Origin: Andeanibacterium fulvum
GTDB taxonomy: Bacteria > Pseudomonadota > Alphaproteobacteria > Sphingomonadales > Sphingomonadaceae
NCBI RefSeq assembly: GCF_037154085.1
Contig: NZ_JBANRM010000001.1
Location: 310,001-374,000, forward strand
Length of the DNA: 64,000 nt
Direction of reading: 5' to 3'
Shown here: in pieces, positions 27,415 through 36,408 of the stretch
Layout of the letters: every line of letters begins with the position of its first letter
Numbering within the stretch: the first letter of the stretch is position 1
Notes under the pieces: generated by a model
What the model was told of the DNA's origin: nothing
The model's database searches: none
The model's input: the letters and a program-made list of their open reading frames with translations, nothing else
Translations under genes and position numbers: made by a program

Positions 27415-28617
27415 TCAGTAGAGCAACAGGCCGGCAGTCCTATCCCGCCACGCTGCCTCGTCCGGCAAGGTGAGCGCATCGAGATCGGCAGGCGTTGCGG
27501 AGGGATTATCCACCCATTCCCGAAGCGATGGGCCGCCATTGATCACGTCGATGGCAAGCCGTTCGAACTCATATTCATAGGGGAAGTCCCGCCAGATCGG
27601 ATAGGTCGGGTGGAACCAGCGGATCGCCTTGAAGGCCAGCGCCTGAAGCCGCCAGGGGCGGAACTTCGCATGATCGTAAAACGGCCCTTCGGCATGGACC
27701 ATCAATGCATTGCACAATTCGCCCTGATGCTTGTGAAAGGTCGGCGTAAACCAACATTCGCGCAGAGCGCAGCCTTCCATCCAGTGGGGAGCTATCCGTT
27801 CCATGCAGGTGCGTACGGCGGCGGCATCGACATCGGGCGCGCCGAACAGCACTTCCAGCGGGCGGGTCGTACCCCTGCCCTCGCTCAGCGTCGTGCCTTC
27901 CAGCATCACCGTACCCGCATAGGCGCGCGCCATGTTGAGATTGGCGGCGTTGGGGCTGGGATTGATCCAGATACGCTCTTCCGGCCAACCGAAGCCCGGC
28001 CCTTCATCCGGCCGCCAGCCTTCCATCGCGATGACGCGATAATCGACGTCGAGCTTGAAGTGCTCCACGAACCAGCGCCCCATCTCGCCCAGCGTCAGCC
28101 CATGGCGCATCGGCATGGGCCCGGCGCCGACGAAACTCTCCTGTCCCGGAAGGAGCAAGGTCCCTTCCACCGGGCGACCGGCGGGATTTGGGCGATCGAG
28201 GACCCACACCTGCTTGCCGGTACCGTGGGCTGCCTCAAGCAGATAAAGCAGCGTGGTGACGAAGGTGTAGATGCGGCAGCCCAGATCCTGAAGGTCGAAC
28301 AGGAAAACGTCCGCGCTCGCCATCATGTCGGGCGTCGGGCGCCGGACCTCGCCATAGAGGCTGAAGATCGGAATGCCGTATTGGGCATCCAGCTCGTCAG
28401 CCGTCTCGACCATATTGTCCTGCTTGTCGCCCTTCAGCCCGTGCTGGGGGCCAAAGGCGGAGGCGATGGTGATATCTTCCAGCGCCATCAGCGCATCGAG
28501 CGAGTGGACCAAGCCCTCCGTCACCGAAGCGGGATGAGCGACAAGGGCGATGCGTTTGCCGTGAAGCGGCTTGCGCAGTTCAGGCTCTGCCAGCAGGCAA
28601 TCGATACCGAATTTCAT
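27415..28617 (-). CDS. namZ: DUF1343 protein (NamZ-type exo-beta-N-acetylmuramidase family)
   Basis: A 400-residue DUF1343 protein. Members of this family (GH171) include the exo-beta-N-acetylmuramidase NamZ, which releases MurNAc from peptidoglycan fragments. The N-terminus GKRIALVAHPASVT and later FGPQHGLKGDKQD, DVFLFDLQDLGCRIYTFVTT (core: FDLQDLGCRIYT) and VLDRPNPAGRPVEG are family hallmarks. No signal peptide is present, so a cytoplasmic role in muropeptide recycling is likely for this version. It overlaps the DOMON-like gene by ATGA. Confidence 0.85.
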   Translation of the reverse strand: MKFGIDCLLAEPELRKPLHGKRIALVAHPASVTEGLVHSLDALMALEDITIASAFGPQHGLKGDKQDNMVETADELDAQYGIPIFSLYGEVRRPTPDMMASADVFLFDLQDLGCRIYTFVTTLLYLLEAAHGTGKQVWVLDRPNPAGRPVEGTLLLPGQESFVGAGPMPMRHGLTLGEMGRWFVEHFKLDVDYRVIAMEGWRPDEGPGFGWPEERIWINPSPNAANLNMARAYAGTVMLEGTTLSEGRGTTRPLEVLFGAPDVDAAAVRTCMERIAPHWMEGCALRECWFTPTFHKHQGELCNALMVHAEGPFYDHAKFRPWRLQALAFKAIRWFHPTYPIWRDFPYEYEFERLAIDVINGGPSLREWVDNPSATPADLDALTLPDEAAWRDRTAGLLLY

Positions 28618-29162
28618 GCTGCCGGGGGTGGCTCAAGCGTGGCGGCAAAGCAAGAAGCATGGTGGAAATCGGGCTTACCCTCCGGATGAGTCAGCGCCCA
28701 GTAGGAGATATGGCCGCCCTCCTCCTCGATCACGGCGCTCAGGCCCAGCGCTACGGGAAGTGTCGGAAGCCCACCCATCGGCACTGCCGCGTCGAAGATC
28801 GCGAGTTGCTCGCCCTTGCGCATGGTACATTCGGGTTCGCGCGGGAAGGCACGCTCGACCATGCCTTCGCGATAGGCGGCAAAATCATAGGCTGCCCAGC
28901 GCTCGGATGGGGAAAGGTTCAGTTCCGCATAGGCCTCGCCGCCCTCGGGCTTCAGGAAAGCCTCGAAGCAGGTCGTCTTCCACAAACCCTCCGCCCGACC
29001 CTTGCCCGCAAAAGCCGGGACGACCAGTTGCGCGGCGCCATCAATCCGCCAGCGCAGCCGCAGCCAGTTTTCGTCGATCCCGATCACACGCGCCTCGATG
29101 CTGCGGATTGCAACCGGGGGATGGTCGGGATGGGGAAGGAGCGGAAGCGGTGCGCTGATCAT
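28614..29162 (-). CDS. DOMON-like domain protein
   Basis: A 182-residue beta-sandwich protein resembling the DOMON-like group that accompanies DUF1343 enzymes. Recognisable parts are GLWKTTCFEAFLKPEGGEAY (core: LWKTTCFEAFL), YAELNLSPSERWAAYDF and ALTHPEGKPDFHHASCF. It lacks a signal peptide. It is the first gene of a two-gene unit with the NamZ-type gene (ATGA overlap), so it probably handles or senses the same cell-wall sugar. The precise function is unknown. Confidence 0.78.
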   Translation of the reverse strand: MISAPLPLLPHPDHPPVAIRSIEARVIGIDENWLRLRWRIDGAAQLVVPAFAGKGRAEGLWKTTCFEAFLKPEGGEAYAELNLSPSERWAAYDFAAYREGMVERAFPREPECTMRKGEQLAIFDAAVPMGGLPTLPVALGLSAVIEEEGGHISYWALTHPEGKPDFHHASCFAATLEPPPAA

Positions 29163-29266
29163 CCGCGGGCGCTAAATTAAGCCGCGAGCTTGGGCAAGCG
29201 GCGCGGAACGGGTTTGTTTGCCGCCGCATCGCGTGCTAGGCGCCCACCCCGCAAGAAGAGGACACC

Positions 29267-30499
29267 ATGAGCACGTATAAATCCGAGCTGCTGCGCCTGC
29301 TGGACGAGCGCGGCTACATCCACCAGCTGACCGATGCCGAGGCGCTCGACGCTCTCGCCGTGAAGCAGGTTGTGCCCGGATATATCGGCTTCGATCCGAC
29401 GGCGCCTTCGCTGCATGTCGGCAGCATGGTGCAGATCATGCTCCTGCGCCGGCTGCAGCAGGCTGGGCACAAGCCCATCGTGTTGATGGGCGGGGGCACC
29501 GGCAAAATCGGCGATCCGAGCTTCAAGGACGAAGCACGCAAGCTGATGACAACCGACGTCATCGCTGAAAATGTCGCTTCTATCCGAAAGATCTTCGATC
29601 GCTTCCTGACTTTTGGCGACGGGCCAAGCGATGCGGTCATGGTCGATAATGCCGATTGGCTCGACCAGCTGGAATACATCCCCTTCCTGCGCGAAGTGGG
29701 CCAGCATTTCTCCGTCAACCGGATGCTCAGCTTCGACTCCGTGAAGCAGCGCCTCGACCGCGAACAGTCTCTGAGCTTCCTCGAATTCAACTACATGATC
29801 CTGCAGGCTTACGACTTCCGCGAGCTTTCGCAGCGTTACGCGTGCCGTCTGCAGATGGGTGGTTCGGACCAGTGGGGCAACATCGTCAACGGCATCGAAC
29901 TCACGCGCCGCATGGACGGGGTGGAAGTGTTCGGCGTAACCACGCCGCTACTCACCACCGCCGATGGCTCGAAGATGGGCAAGACCGCCGCCGGGGCCGT
30001 CTGGCTTAACGAAGAAGCGCTGCCGGCGTATGATTTCTGGCAGTACTGGCGCAACACGGACGACCGCGACGTTGGCCGCTTCCTGCGCCTGTTCACTGAC
30101 CTGCCGCTGGATGAGATTGCCCGGCTCGAGGCACTGCAAGGCAGCGAGATCAACGCTGCCAAGGTGGTGCTAGCGAACGAGATCACCAAGCTGGTGCGCG
30201 GCGAAGAGGCTGCACAGGCAGCCGAGGCAACCGCTTCCGCCACTTTCGGCGCGGGCGGCCTGGGCGAAGATCTGCCCTCGCTCGATATTCCGGCGGAAGG
30301 CATGGCAATCACGGCGGCCTGCACGGCCATCGGCTTCACCGCGTCCAATGGCGAGGCCAAGCGCAAGATTGCCGAAGGCGCAGTGCGGATCGACGACGAG
30401 CCGGTGAAAGACCCGACCTACCTCGTGCAACTGGAAGCCGGCAGCGAACATAAGCTCAGCCTGGGCAAGAAGCGGCACGGTATCCTGCGCGGCGCGTAA
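29267..30499 (+). CDS. tyrS: tyrosyl-tRNA synthetase
   Basis: A 410-residue class I aminoacyl-tRNA synthetase charging tRNA-Tyr. The HIGH-like motif is in PTAPSLHVGSMVQI, the tyrosine site includes NADW and QAYDF, QMGGSDQWGNI is present, and the KMSKS-like motif is GSKMGKTAAGAVW. The C-terminal S4 RNA-binding domain occupies about residues 340-405. AAGAGG precedes the ATG. It is divergent from the DOMON-like gene. Confidence 0.97.
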   Translation: MSTYKSELLRLLDERGYIHQLTDAEALDALAVKQVVPGYIGFDPTAPSLHVGSMVQIMLLRRLQQAGHKPIVLMGGGTGKIGDPSFKDEARKLMTTDVIAENVASIRKIFDRFLTFGDGPSDAVMVDNADWLDQLEYIPFLREVGQHFSVNRMLSFDSVKQRLDREQSLSFLEFNYMILQAYDFRELSQRYACRLQMGGSDQWGNIVNGIELTRRMDGVEVFGVTTPLLTTADGSKMGKTAAGAVWLNEEALPAYDFWQYWRNTDDRDVGRFLRLFTDLPLDEIARLEALQGSEINAAKVVLANEITKLVRGEEAAQAAEATASATFGAGGLGEDLPSLDIPAEGMAITAACTAIGFTASNGEAKRKIAEGAVRIDDEPVKDPTYLVQLEAGSEHKLSLGKKRHGILRGA

Positions 30500-30625
30500 A
30501 TCGCGACGCGCCGAACCGTTCTCCCCATGAGGTGAAGCTTTTGTCCTAACCGGACTTTTACGATTTGGCAGAGATTTGCTGTCACACCGTCCTCCCCGAT
30601 AGTTTCGAATGGAGGAAGTTGCACC

Positions 30626-30961
30626 GTGGCTGGAGCACAACTTTCGGTGCCGGAGATGCGCCGTGCGACGCGACACCCGGTCGATTACCCGGTGATCGCA
30701 GAACACCGCGATCGCGGCGACCTGTCGATGCATATCGCCAATGTTTCCGCGCATGGATTCATGATCGACAATGCATCTGAGCTGCAGCGCGGCGAGCGGG
30801 TGATCATCCGCCTGCCCGTGATCGGGCGAATCGAAGCCTATGTGATCTGGGTTTCGGACGAACGCGCCGGCTTCCAGTTCGAGCGCATCGTGCGTCTCGA
30901 TGACTTCATGAAGATGATGGACACTCTCCAGCCCAATCCGCGCCTGCGCAACCGCCGTTGA
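30626..30961 (+). CDS. PilZ domain protein
   Basis: A 111-residue single-domain PilZ protein. The c-di-GMP-binding signatures are RRATR (RxxxR-type, near residue 12) and NVSAHGFMI (NxSxxG type, near residue 39). Single-domain PilZ proteins act as c-di-GMP effectors on motility or exopolysaccharide systems. The GTG at 30626 is preceded by GGAGGAAG. It stands alone between tyrS and the MFS operon. Confidence 0.85.
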   Translation: MAGAQLSVPEMRRATRHPVDYPVIAEHRDRGDLSMHIANVSAHGFMIDNASELQRGERVIIRLPVIGRIEAYVIWVSDERAGFQFERIVRLDDFMKMMDTLQPNPRLRNRR

Positions 30962-30965
30962 GAAC

Positions 30966-30989
30966 ACGGGGACGCGCTGCCGTCCCCGT
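30966..30989 (+). terminator. stem-loop after the PilZ gene
   Basis: ACGGGGACG and CGTCCCCGT form a perfect 9-bp stem with a 6-nt loop, starting 5 bp after the PilZ stop codon. It lacks a clear T-run but its position suits a terminator. Confidence 0.6.
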
Positions 30990-31068
30990 CCGTCAGCCAA
31001 GCCCGGCTTTGCATGCCCCAACAATCTGATTGCTTGGCAAGCGCGCCCGCGCCTGCCATTCGCGCTGC

Positions 31069-32349
31069 GTGACCGAACCTTCCTCGCCACTCGGGATACC
31101 CGACTATCGCCGCTTCTGGGTAGCGCGTTTCCTAACCGTAGCCTCCACCCTCTCGATGGTGGTGCTCATCGGTTACCAGACCTACGATATAGCCCGCGCC
31201 GATTACGGGATGAGCCGGCCTGAAGCCGCCTTCCAGCTCGGCCTGCTGGGCCTCGTGCAGTTCATTCCCCTGTTCTTCCTCACGCCCGTGGCAGGCCTTG
31301 CCGCGGACAGGTTCGATCGTCGCTTCGTGGCCTGCGCATCGCTGGGGATCGACATCCTCATTTCGCTCGTCATCGCGGTGCTGACCTTGAACGACGCGAT
31401 GACGCTGCCGCTATGCTTCATACTCGCTGCGGCACACGGCACTGCTCGTGTTTTCAGCGGCCCTTCGATGAGTTCGATCGCCCCCAATATTGTGCCGCCC
31501 ACCCTGCTTCCACGCGCCGTCGCGCTCAGCTCGATCGGCTTTACCGGAGGGCAGGTGGCCGGGCCGGCCTTTGGCGGCCTGATGTTCGCCGCTCACCCCG
31601 CCCTTCCCTATTTCGTGTCGGCGGCGCTGCTGTGCATGGCAGCCCTGCTGATTATCTCGATCCGTCCTATCCGCGCCGATCAGACGAGCGACCTGCACCC
31701 TGTAAGGCAGATGATCGAAGGGCTTCAGTTCGCCTGGCGCGACCGCTTCCTGCTCGGCTGTATCACGCTTGACCTGTTCGCCGTTCTGTTTGCGGGCGCA
31801 ACCGCCATGCTGCCCGTCTTCGCGCGCGACATTCTGCAAGTCGGCTCGGAAGGCCTGGGGCTGATGCGCGCGGCGCCTGCCGTGGGTGCAGGGCTTGTCG
31901 CGCTTTATCTGTCATTTAAGCCGCTGTCCCACAATGTCGGCACCAAGATGCTATGGGCCGTTGCCGTCTTCGGCGCGGCGACAATCGTGTTCGGCGTTTC
32001 GAAGAGCTTCCCGCTATCCATGGCGATGCTGGGCGTGCTCGGTGCGGCGGACATGGTGTCCGTCTTTGTGCGCAACACGCTGGTCCAGCTCAACACGCCC
32101 GATACGATGCGCGGACGCGTTTCGTCCATCTCAGGCCTTGCCATCTCGGCATCCAATGAACTCGGCGAAATGCAGTCAGGCATTGCCGCAGCGCTGCTGG
32201 GCGCGACGGGAGCAGTTGTATTCGGCGGCGTGGGTGCGATAGTCGTAACTGCAATCTGGGCCTGGATCTTTCCAGAGCTTCGCTGGGCCAAGACCTTTGC
32301 TCCGCAATATCGCCAGAGCAGCCCCAAGGAGAAGGAAACCGCGCAATGA
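31069..32349 (+). CDS. MFS transporter (EntS/MFS_3-like)
   Basis: A 426-residue transporter with about twelve transmembrane segments. It carries the MFS loop motif GLAADRFDRRFV between helices 2 and 3 and a characteristic GRVSSISGLAISASNELGEM (core: RVSSISGLAI) in the C-terminal half, as in the EntS-like exporter group. The substrate is unknown. GTG at 31069 is used because translation from it begins just before the first helix; an in-frame start 39 bp upstream is less likely. It overlaps cysK by ATGA. Confidence 0.85.
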   Translation: MTEPSSPLGIPDYRRFWVARFLTVASTLSMVVLIGYQTYDIARADYGMSRPEAAFQLGLLGLVQFIPLFFLTPVAGLAADRFDRRFVACASLGIDILISLVIAVLTLNDAMTLPLCFILAAAHGTARVFSGPSMSSIAPNIVPPTLLPRAVALSSIGFTGGQVAGPAFGGLMFAAHPALPYFVSAALLCMAALLIISIRPIRADQTSDLHPVRQMIEGLQFAWRDRFLLGCITLDLFAVLFAGATAMLPVFARDILQVGSEGLGLMRAAPAVGAGLVALYLSFKPLSHNVGTKMLWAVAVFGAATIVFGVSKSFPLSMAMLGVLGAADMVSVFVRNTLVQLNTPDTMRGRVSSISGLAISASNELGEMQSGIAAALLGATGAVVFGGVGAIVVTAIWAWIFPELRWAKTFAPQYRQSSPKEKETAQ

Positions 32350-33263
32350 AGGCCGACAATGTTCTCGCCACCATCGGTAACACCCCGCATATCCGTCTTT
32401 CGCGGTTGTTCCCCGACCACGAAGTGTGGGTGAAGTCCGAAAGGTCCAATCCCGGCGGCTCGATCAAGGATCGCATCGCCCTCGCCATGGTCGAAGCGGC
32501 CGAGAAATCGGGCGATCTCAAGCCCGGTGGCACGATCGTGGAGCCGACCTCCGGCAATACCGGCATCGGCCTTGCCATGGTGGCCGCGGTGAAGGGCTAC
32601 AAGCTGATCCTCGTCATGCCCGAAAGCATGAGCATCGAGCGCCGGCGCCTGATGCTGGCCTATGGCGCCAGCTTCGATCTTACCCCGCGCGAAAAGGGCA
32701 TGAAGGGTGCACTGGAACGCGCGACCGAGATCCTCGGCGAAACGCCTGGCGCATGGATGCCGCAGCAGTTCGAAAACCCGGCGAATATCGCGATCCACGC
32801 CCGCACCACGGCGCATGAAATTCTGGCCGACTTCGCCGATGCCCCTCCTTCGGTGCTGATCACCGGGGTCGGAACCGGCGGCCACCTGACCGGCTGCGCC
32901 GAGGAACTGAAGAAGAGTTGGCCCTCGCTCAAGGCCTTCGCCGTCGAGCCCACCCTTTCGCCCGTGATCTCCGGCGGACAGCCCGGCCCTCACCCTATCC
33001 AGGGTATCGGCGCAGGCTTCATTCCAGGCAACCTCCACACCCAGGCGATTGATGGCGCGATCCAGGTCGATCCGGAAGATGCCAAGGAAATGGCCCTCAA
33101 ATGCGCCCGTATGGAAGGGCTGCTGGTGGGCATTTCTTCCGGCGCCACACTGGCGGCAATCGCGCAGAAGCTGCCTGAACTGCCCGCCGGTTCGCGCGTA
33201 CTCGGCTTCAATTACGATACTGGCGAGCGCTACCTCTCCGTGCCCGATTTCCTGCCGGAGTGA
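32346..33263 (+). CDS. cysK: cysteine synthase A
   Basis: A 305-residue PLP enzyme converting O-acetylserine and sulfide to cysteine. The PLP lysine lies in SNPGGSIKDRIA, the substrate loop is PTSGNTGIGLA, and the PLP phosphate-binding loop is GVGTGGHLTG. The C-terminal FIPGNLHTQAIDG and GISSGATLAA are typical. It is the middle gene of an overlapping MFS-cysK-dienelactone hydrolase operon. Confidence 0.95.
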   Translation: MKADNVLATIGNTPHIRLSRLFPDHEVWVKSERSNPGGSIKDRIALAMVEAAEKSGDLKPGGTIVEPTSGNTGIGLAMVAAVKGYKLILVMPESMSIERRRLMLAYGASFDLTPREKGMKGALERATEILGETPGAWMPQQFENPANIAIHARTTAHEILADFADAPPSVLITGVGTGGHLTGCAEELKKSWPSLKAFAVEPTLSPVISGGQPGPHPIQGIGAGFIPGNLHTQAIDGAIQVDPEDAKEMALKCARMEGLLVGISSGATLAAIAQKLPELPAGSRVLGFNYDTGERYLSVPDFLPE

Positions 33264-33967
33264 CGACGCTGGAAAAGCTGCCTTATGCTGACGGCGATGT
33301 CGCGCTGACGGGCCTTCTGGCCCGACCGGCCGGCACGCCGCGAGCAATTGTCGTGGTCTATCCCACGATCATGAACTCGACCCGTGCAGTGGAGGACAAG
33401 GCCTCGGCTCTTGCAGAAGCTGGCTATCTGGCGTTGATCGCGGACTTCTACGGCAAGACCCCGTCGAGCTTCGATGAAGCGCGCAGCTTCGCCGCCGAAA
33501 TCAGGCAGGATACCCACTTCTATCGCCGGCGCCTGAGGGCGGCGATCAAGGCTGCCGTCTCGCTGGAAGAGGCGCAGGGCCTGCCACTCGCTGCGATCGG
33601 CTTCTGCATGGGCGGCGGCGCTGTGCTGGAACTGGCGCGCGAAGGTGCGCCGCTTGCCGCTGTGGTCAGCTTCCACGGCCTGCTCGGCACGGATATGCCG
33701 GCGCAGCCCGGTGCGATCCGTGTGCGCATCCTTGTATGTCACGGCGATGCGGACCCCATGGTGCCGCGTAGCCACGTCATGCGGTTCTGGGAGGAAATGG
33801 ACGAGGCTGGTGGGAACTGGCACTTCCACGCCTATTCCGGCGTGAAGCATGGTTTCACCAATCCCTATCCGGTTCAGGGCAATCCTGCAGTCGCCTATGA
33901 TGAAAGCGCAGACCTCCAGAGCTGGGCTGCCATGCACTCGCTCTTCGACGAGGTGTTTGCGCAATAG
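33260..33967 (+). CDS. dienelactone hydrolase family protein
   Basis: A 235-residue alpha/beta hydrolase. The nucleophile Cys is in GFCMGGGAV, the Asp in CHGDADPMV, and the His in GVKHGFTNP. This is the dienelactone hydrolase layout (Cys-Asp-His). The substrate is unknown; relatives open dienelactones in chloroaromatic breakdown or act on other esters. GTG at 33260 overlaps the cysK stop. Confidence 0.88.
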   Translation: MTTLEKLPYADGDVALTGLLARPAGTPRAIVVVYPTIMNSTRAVEDKASALAEAGYLALIADFYGKTPSSFDEARSFAAEIRQDTHFYRRRLRAAIKAAVSLEEAQGLPLAAIGFCMGGGAVLELAREGAPLAAVVSFHGLLGTDMPAQPGAIRVRILVCHGDADPMVPRSHVMRFWEEMDEAGGNWHFHAYSGVKHGFTNPYPVQGNPAVAYDESADLQSWAAMHSLFDEVFAQ

Positions 33968-33976
33968 AGCAAGGTT

Positions 33977-34013
33977 GGGAGCCGGTGGCAGGGGCATCCG
34001 CACACCGGCTCCC
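33977..34013. terminator. bidirectional terminator-like hairpin
   Basis: GGGAGCCGGTG (33977-33987) and CACCGGCTCCC (34003-34013) pair perfectly over 11 bp around a 15-nt loop. It lies between the converging dienelactone hydrolase gene and the calcium-repeat protein gene. Confidence 0.65.
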
Positions 34014-34026
34014 GCCCTGGCGACCG

Positions 34027-34377
34027 TCAGGGCTCACTGTTCGGCAGGTCCGGGGCGCCATCGCCATCCTTGTCCTGCGTGTCCGGAGCGCCGTCACCGT
34101 CATTGTCCCACGCGTCGGGCGTGCCGTTCGCGTCAGTGTCCCACTTGTCGGCCAGCTTGTTACCGTCGCTGTCCCAGGCGTCAGGCTTGCCATCGCCATT
34201 CAGGTCCCACGCATCCGCCGTTCCATCGCCATTGCTGTCGATGGTTGGCTGGCTCGCCGCAGGCGCACCACCACCGGCATTCGCTTCGGCCGCAAGAACC
34301 GGCCAGGCAGGAGTGCCGAGGGTGAAGACAAGCGCCAGAAAGGCGCCGCTCATGCTATGTTTGGTTTGTTCCGACAT
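34027..34377 (-). CDS. secreted Asp-rich calcium-repeat protein
   Basis: A 116-residue exported protein (signal peptide ends around PVLAAEA). The mature part is almost wholly made of six short repeats of the DxNxDGxxDxWD type, for example DSNGDGTADAWD and DLNGDGKPDAWD, resembling thrombospondin type 3 calcium-binding repeats. No other domain is present. It may be a small calcium-loaded surface or periplasmic protein; the function is unknown. The ATG at 34377 gives a good signal peptide; a longer upstream start is possible. Confidence 0.75.
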   Translation of the reverse strand: MSEQTKHSMSGAFLALVFTLGTPAWPVLAAEANAGGGAPAASQPTIDSNGDGTADAWDLNGDGKPDAWDSDGNKLADKWDTDANGTPDAWDNDGDGAPDTQDKDGDGAPDLPNSEP

Positions 34378-34527
34378 CGGTTGTTCCTTCTCAGGCAACC
34401 CCCTGTCGGTAAGGAACATCGGCGGCTGAGGCCCGCTCTGCCACTGCGTTGCGATGGTACGAACCCATTGCCGGGCAAGGCGAAATGGCCGCGCAATTCA
34501 GCGCGGCCAGCATCCGTTTCGTGGAAT

Positions 34528-34559
34528 GATCCCCCGGCTTCGCTGGAATCCGGGGGATC
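34528..34559 (-). terminator. terminator-like hairpin after the acyl-CoA dehydrogenase gene
   Basis: GATCCCCCGG (34528-34537) and CCGGGGGATC (34550-34559) pair perfectly around a 12-nt loop, 11 bp beyond the stop codon of the acyl-CoA dehydrogenase gene. The sequence also resembles palindromic repeats seen elsewhere in the window. Confidence 0.6.
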
Positions 34560-34570
34560 GAATCGATGGC

Positions 34571-36376
34571 TCAGGCGGCAGTTTCAAACTGTTCGAGGCT
34601 GAGAGTCATCATCGCATCCGCGCCGGCTTCGATCTTGCGGCGCAGGGCGCCAGCATCCGGAGTGAAGCGTTCGGCGAAGTAACGGGCGGTGACAATCTTG
34701 GCTTCATAGAAGGCCTTGTCGTCCGAACCGGCGGCCAGCTTCTCACCGGCGACCTTCGCCATGCGCAGCCACATCAGGCCGAGAGCCACGATACCCATGA
34801 TGTGCATGTAATGATGCGCACCAGCGCCCAGGTGATTGGGATTGGCCATGGCATTCTGCATGAACCACATGGTGGCAGCCTTCTGCTCGCCAACGGCCTT
34901 TTCGAGGCGGGACGCGATCGGTTCGAGCTGCGGATCGGCCTTGGCGGCGGCAACTTCATCGTCCACCAACTTGAAGAAGGCCTGGATCGCACGGCCGCCA
35001 TTGGCAGGCAGCTTGCGTCCGCACAGGTCCATCGCCTGCACGCCGTTTGTGCCTTCATAGATCATGGCAATGCGGGAATCGCGGACGAACTGTTCCATCC
35101 CCCATTCCTGGATGTAGCCATGGCCGCCAAAGACCTGCTGCATGTTCACCGCGATATCGAAGCCCTTGTCGGTGCCGTAGCCCTTGATGACCGGGGTCAG
35201 CAGGCTGATCATGTCGTCAGCAGCCTGGCGCTCGGCTTCTTCGGGCGCCTTGTGGCTCAGGTCGACCTGCAGTGCGCCCCACAGGATCAGGGCGCGCATG
35301 CCTTCATTATAGGCCTTCGCGTCCATCAGCATGCGGCGCACGTCAGGGTGGACGATGATCGGATCGGCGCTGGCCGAAGGATCGGCACGTCCGGCGATGG
35401 CGCGGCCCTGGCGGCGATCCTGCGCATATTGCACGGCGTTCTGATAAGCAACCTCAGCCTGACCGAGGCCCTGCACGCCCACGCCCAGGCGCGCGGCATT
35501 CATCATGATGAACATCGCGGCCAGGCCCTTGTTCTCCTCGCCGACGATCCAGCCCTTGGCGCCATCGTAGTTCATCACGCAGGTGGCGTTGCCATGAATG
35601 CCCATCTTGTGTTCGATGGAGCCGCAGGAAACGGCATTGCGCTCACCCAGCGAGCCATCCTCGTTCACCAGGAACTTGGGGACGATAAAAAGCGAGATGC
35701 CCCTGGAGCCTTCCGGCGCACCGGGCAGCTTGGCAAGGACGAGGTGCACGATGTTCTCGGCCAGATCGTTCTCGCCCGCGGAAATGAAAATCTTCGTGCC
35801 GCTGATCGTGTAGCTGCCATCGGCCTCCGGTTCTGCCTTGGTCTTGATCAGCCCGAGATCGGTGCCGCAATGCGGCTCGGTCAGGTTCATCGTACCGAGC
35901 CATTCGCCCGACACCATCTTGTGAACGTACTTCTGCTTGAGCTCTTCCGAGCCCGTCGCCAGGATTGCGGAAACCGCACCGTTGGTAAGGCCGGGATACA
36001 TGGCAAAGGCATGGTTCGCGGTTGCCATATATTCTTCGAGCACGAAGCCGAGCACATGCGGCAAGCCCTGCCCGCCAAACTCGACCGGCAGCGACAGCGT
36101 GCCCCAGCCTGCCTCGCAATATTGGCGATAGGCATCCTTGAACCCGGTCGGCGTCGTCACCGAGCCGTCGTCATGGCGGACGCAGCCTTCATGGTCGCCC
36201 ACCTGGTTGAGCGGCTGGATCACTTCGGAAGTGAACTTGCCCACACCGTCGATAATGGCATCCACCATATCCGGGGTCGCTTCCTCGAAGCCGGGGAGAT
36301 TCCCGTAGCTCTGCAGGTCGAGCAGTTCGTTGATGACGAAGCGCGTGTCGCGCGTGGGCGCCTTGTAGATCGGCAT
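34571..36376 (-). CDS. acyl-CoA dehydrogenase (large, DmdC-like)
   Basis: A 601-residue FAD-dependent acyl-CoA dehydrogenase, longer than the usual 380-400 residues because of a C-terminal extension, as in DmdC-type and related ACADs. Typical parts are NLTEPHCGTDLGLIKTKA (core: TEPHCGTDL), SGTKIFISAGEND, QQVFGGHGYIQEWGMEQFVRD and IAMIYEGTNGVQAMDL with the catalytic acid region. The extension is helical (about residues 470-600). The substrate chain is unknown. It is 32 bp downstream of a MerR (LiuR-like) gene and probably controlled by it. Confidence 0.92.
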   Translation of the reverse strand: MPIYKAPTRDTRFVINELLDLQSYGNLPGFEEATPDMVDAIIDGVGKFTSEVIQPLNQVGDHEGCVRHDDGSVTTPTGFKDAYRQYCEAGWGTLSLPVEFGGQGLPHVLGFVLEEYMATANHAFAMYPGLTNGAVSAILATGSEELKQKYVHKMVSGEWLGTMNLTEPHCGTDLGLIKTKAEPEADGSYTISGTKIFISAGENDLAENIVHLVLAKLPGAPEGSRGISLFIVPKFLVNEDGSLGERNAVSCGSIEHKMGIHGNATCVMNYDGAKGWIVGEENKGLAAMFIMMNAARLGVGVQGLGQAEVAYQNAVQYAQDRRQGRAIAGRADPSASADPIIVHPDVRRMLMDAKAYNEGMRALILWGALQVDLSHKAPEEAERQAADDMISLLTPVIKGYGTDKGFDIAVNMQQVFGGHGYIQEWGMEQFVRDSRIAMIYEGTNGVQAMDLCGRKLPANGGRAIQAFFKLVDDEVAAAKADPQLEPIASRLEKAVGEQKAATMWFMQNAMANPNHLGAGAHHYMHIMGIVALGLMWLRMAKVAGEKLAAGSDDKAFYEAKIVTARYFAERFTPDAGALRRKIEAGADAMMTLSLEQFETAA

Positions 36377-36408
36377 GTGTCTCTCCTAAGGTGAAGCGGC
36401 AGGCTGGC

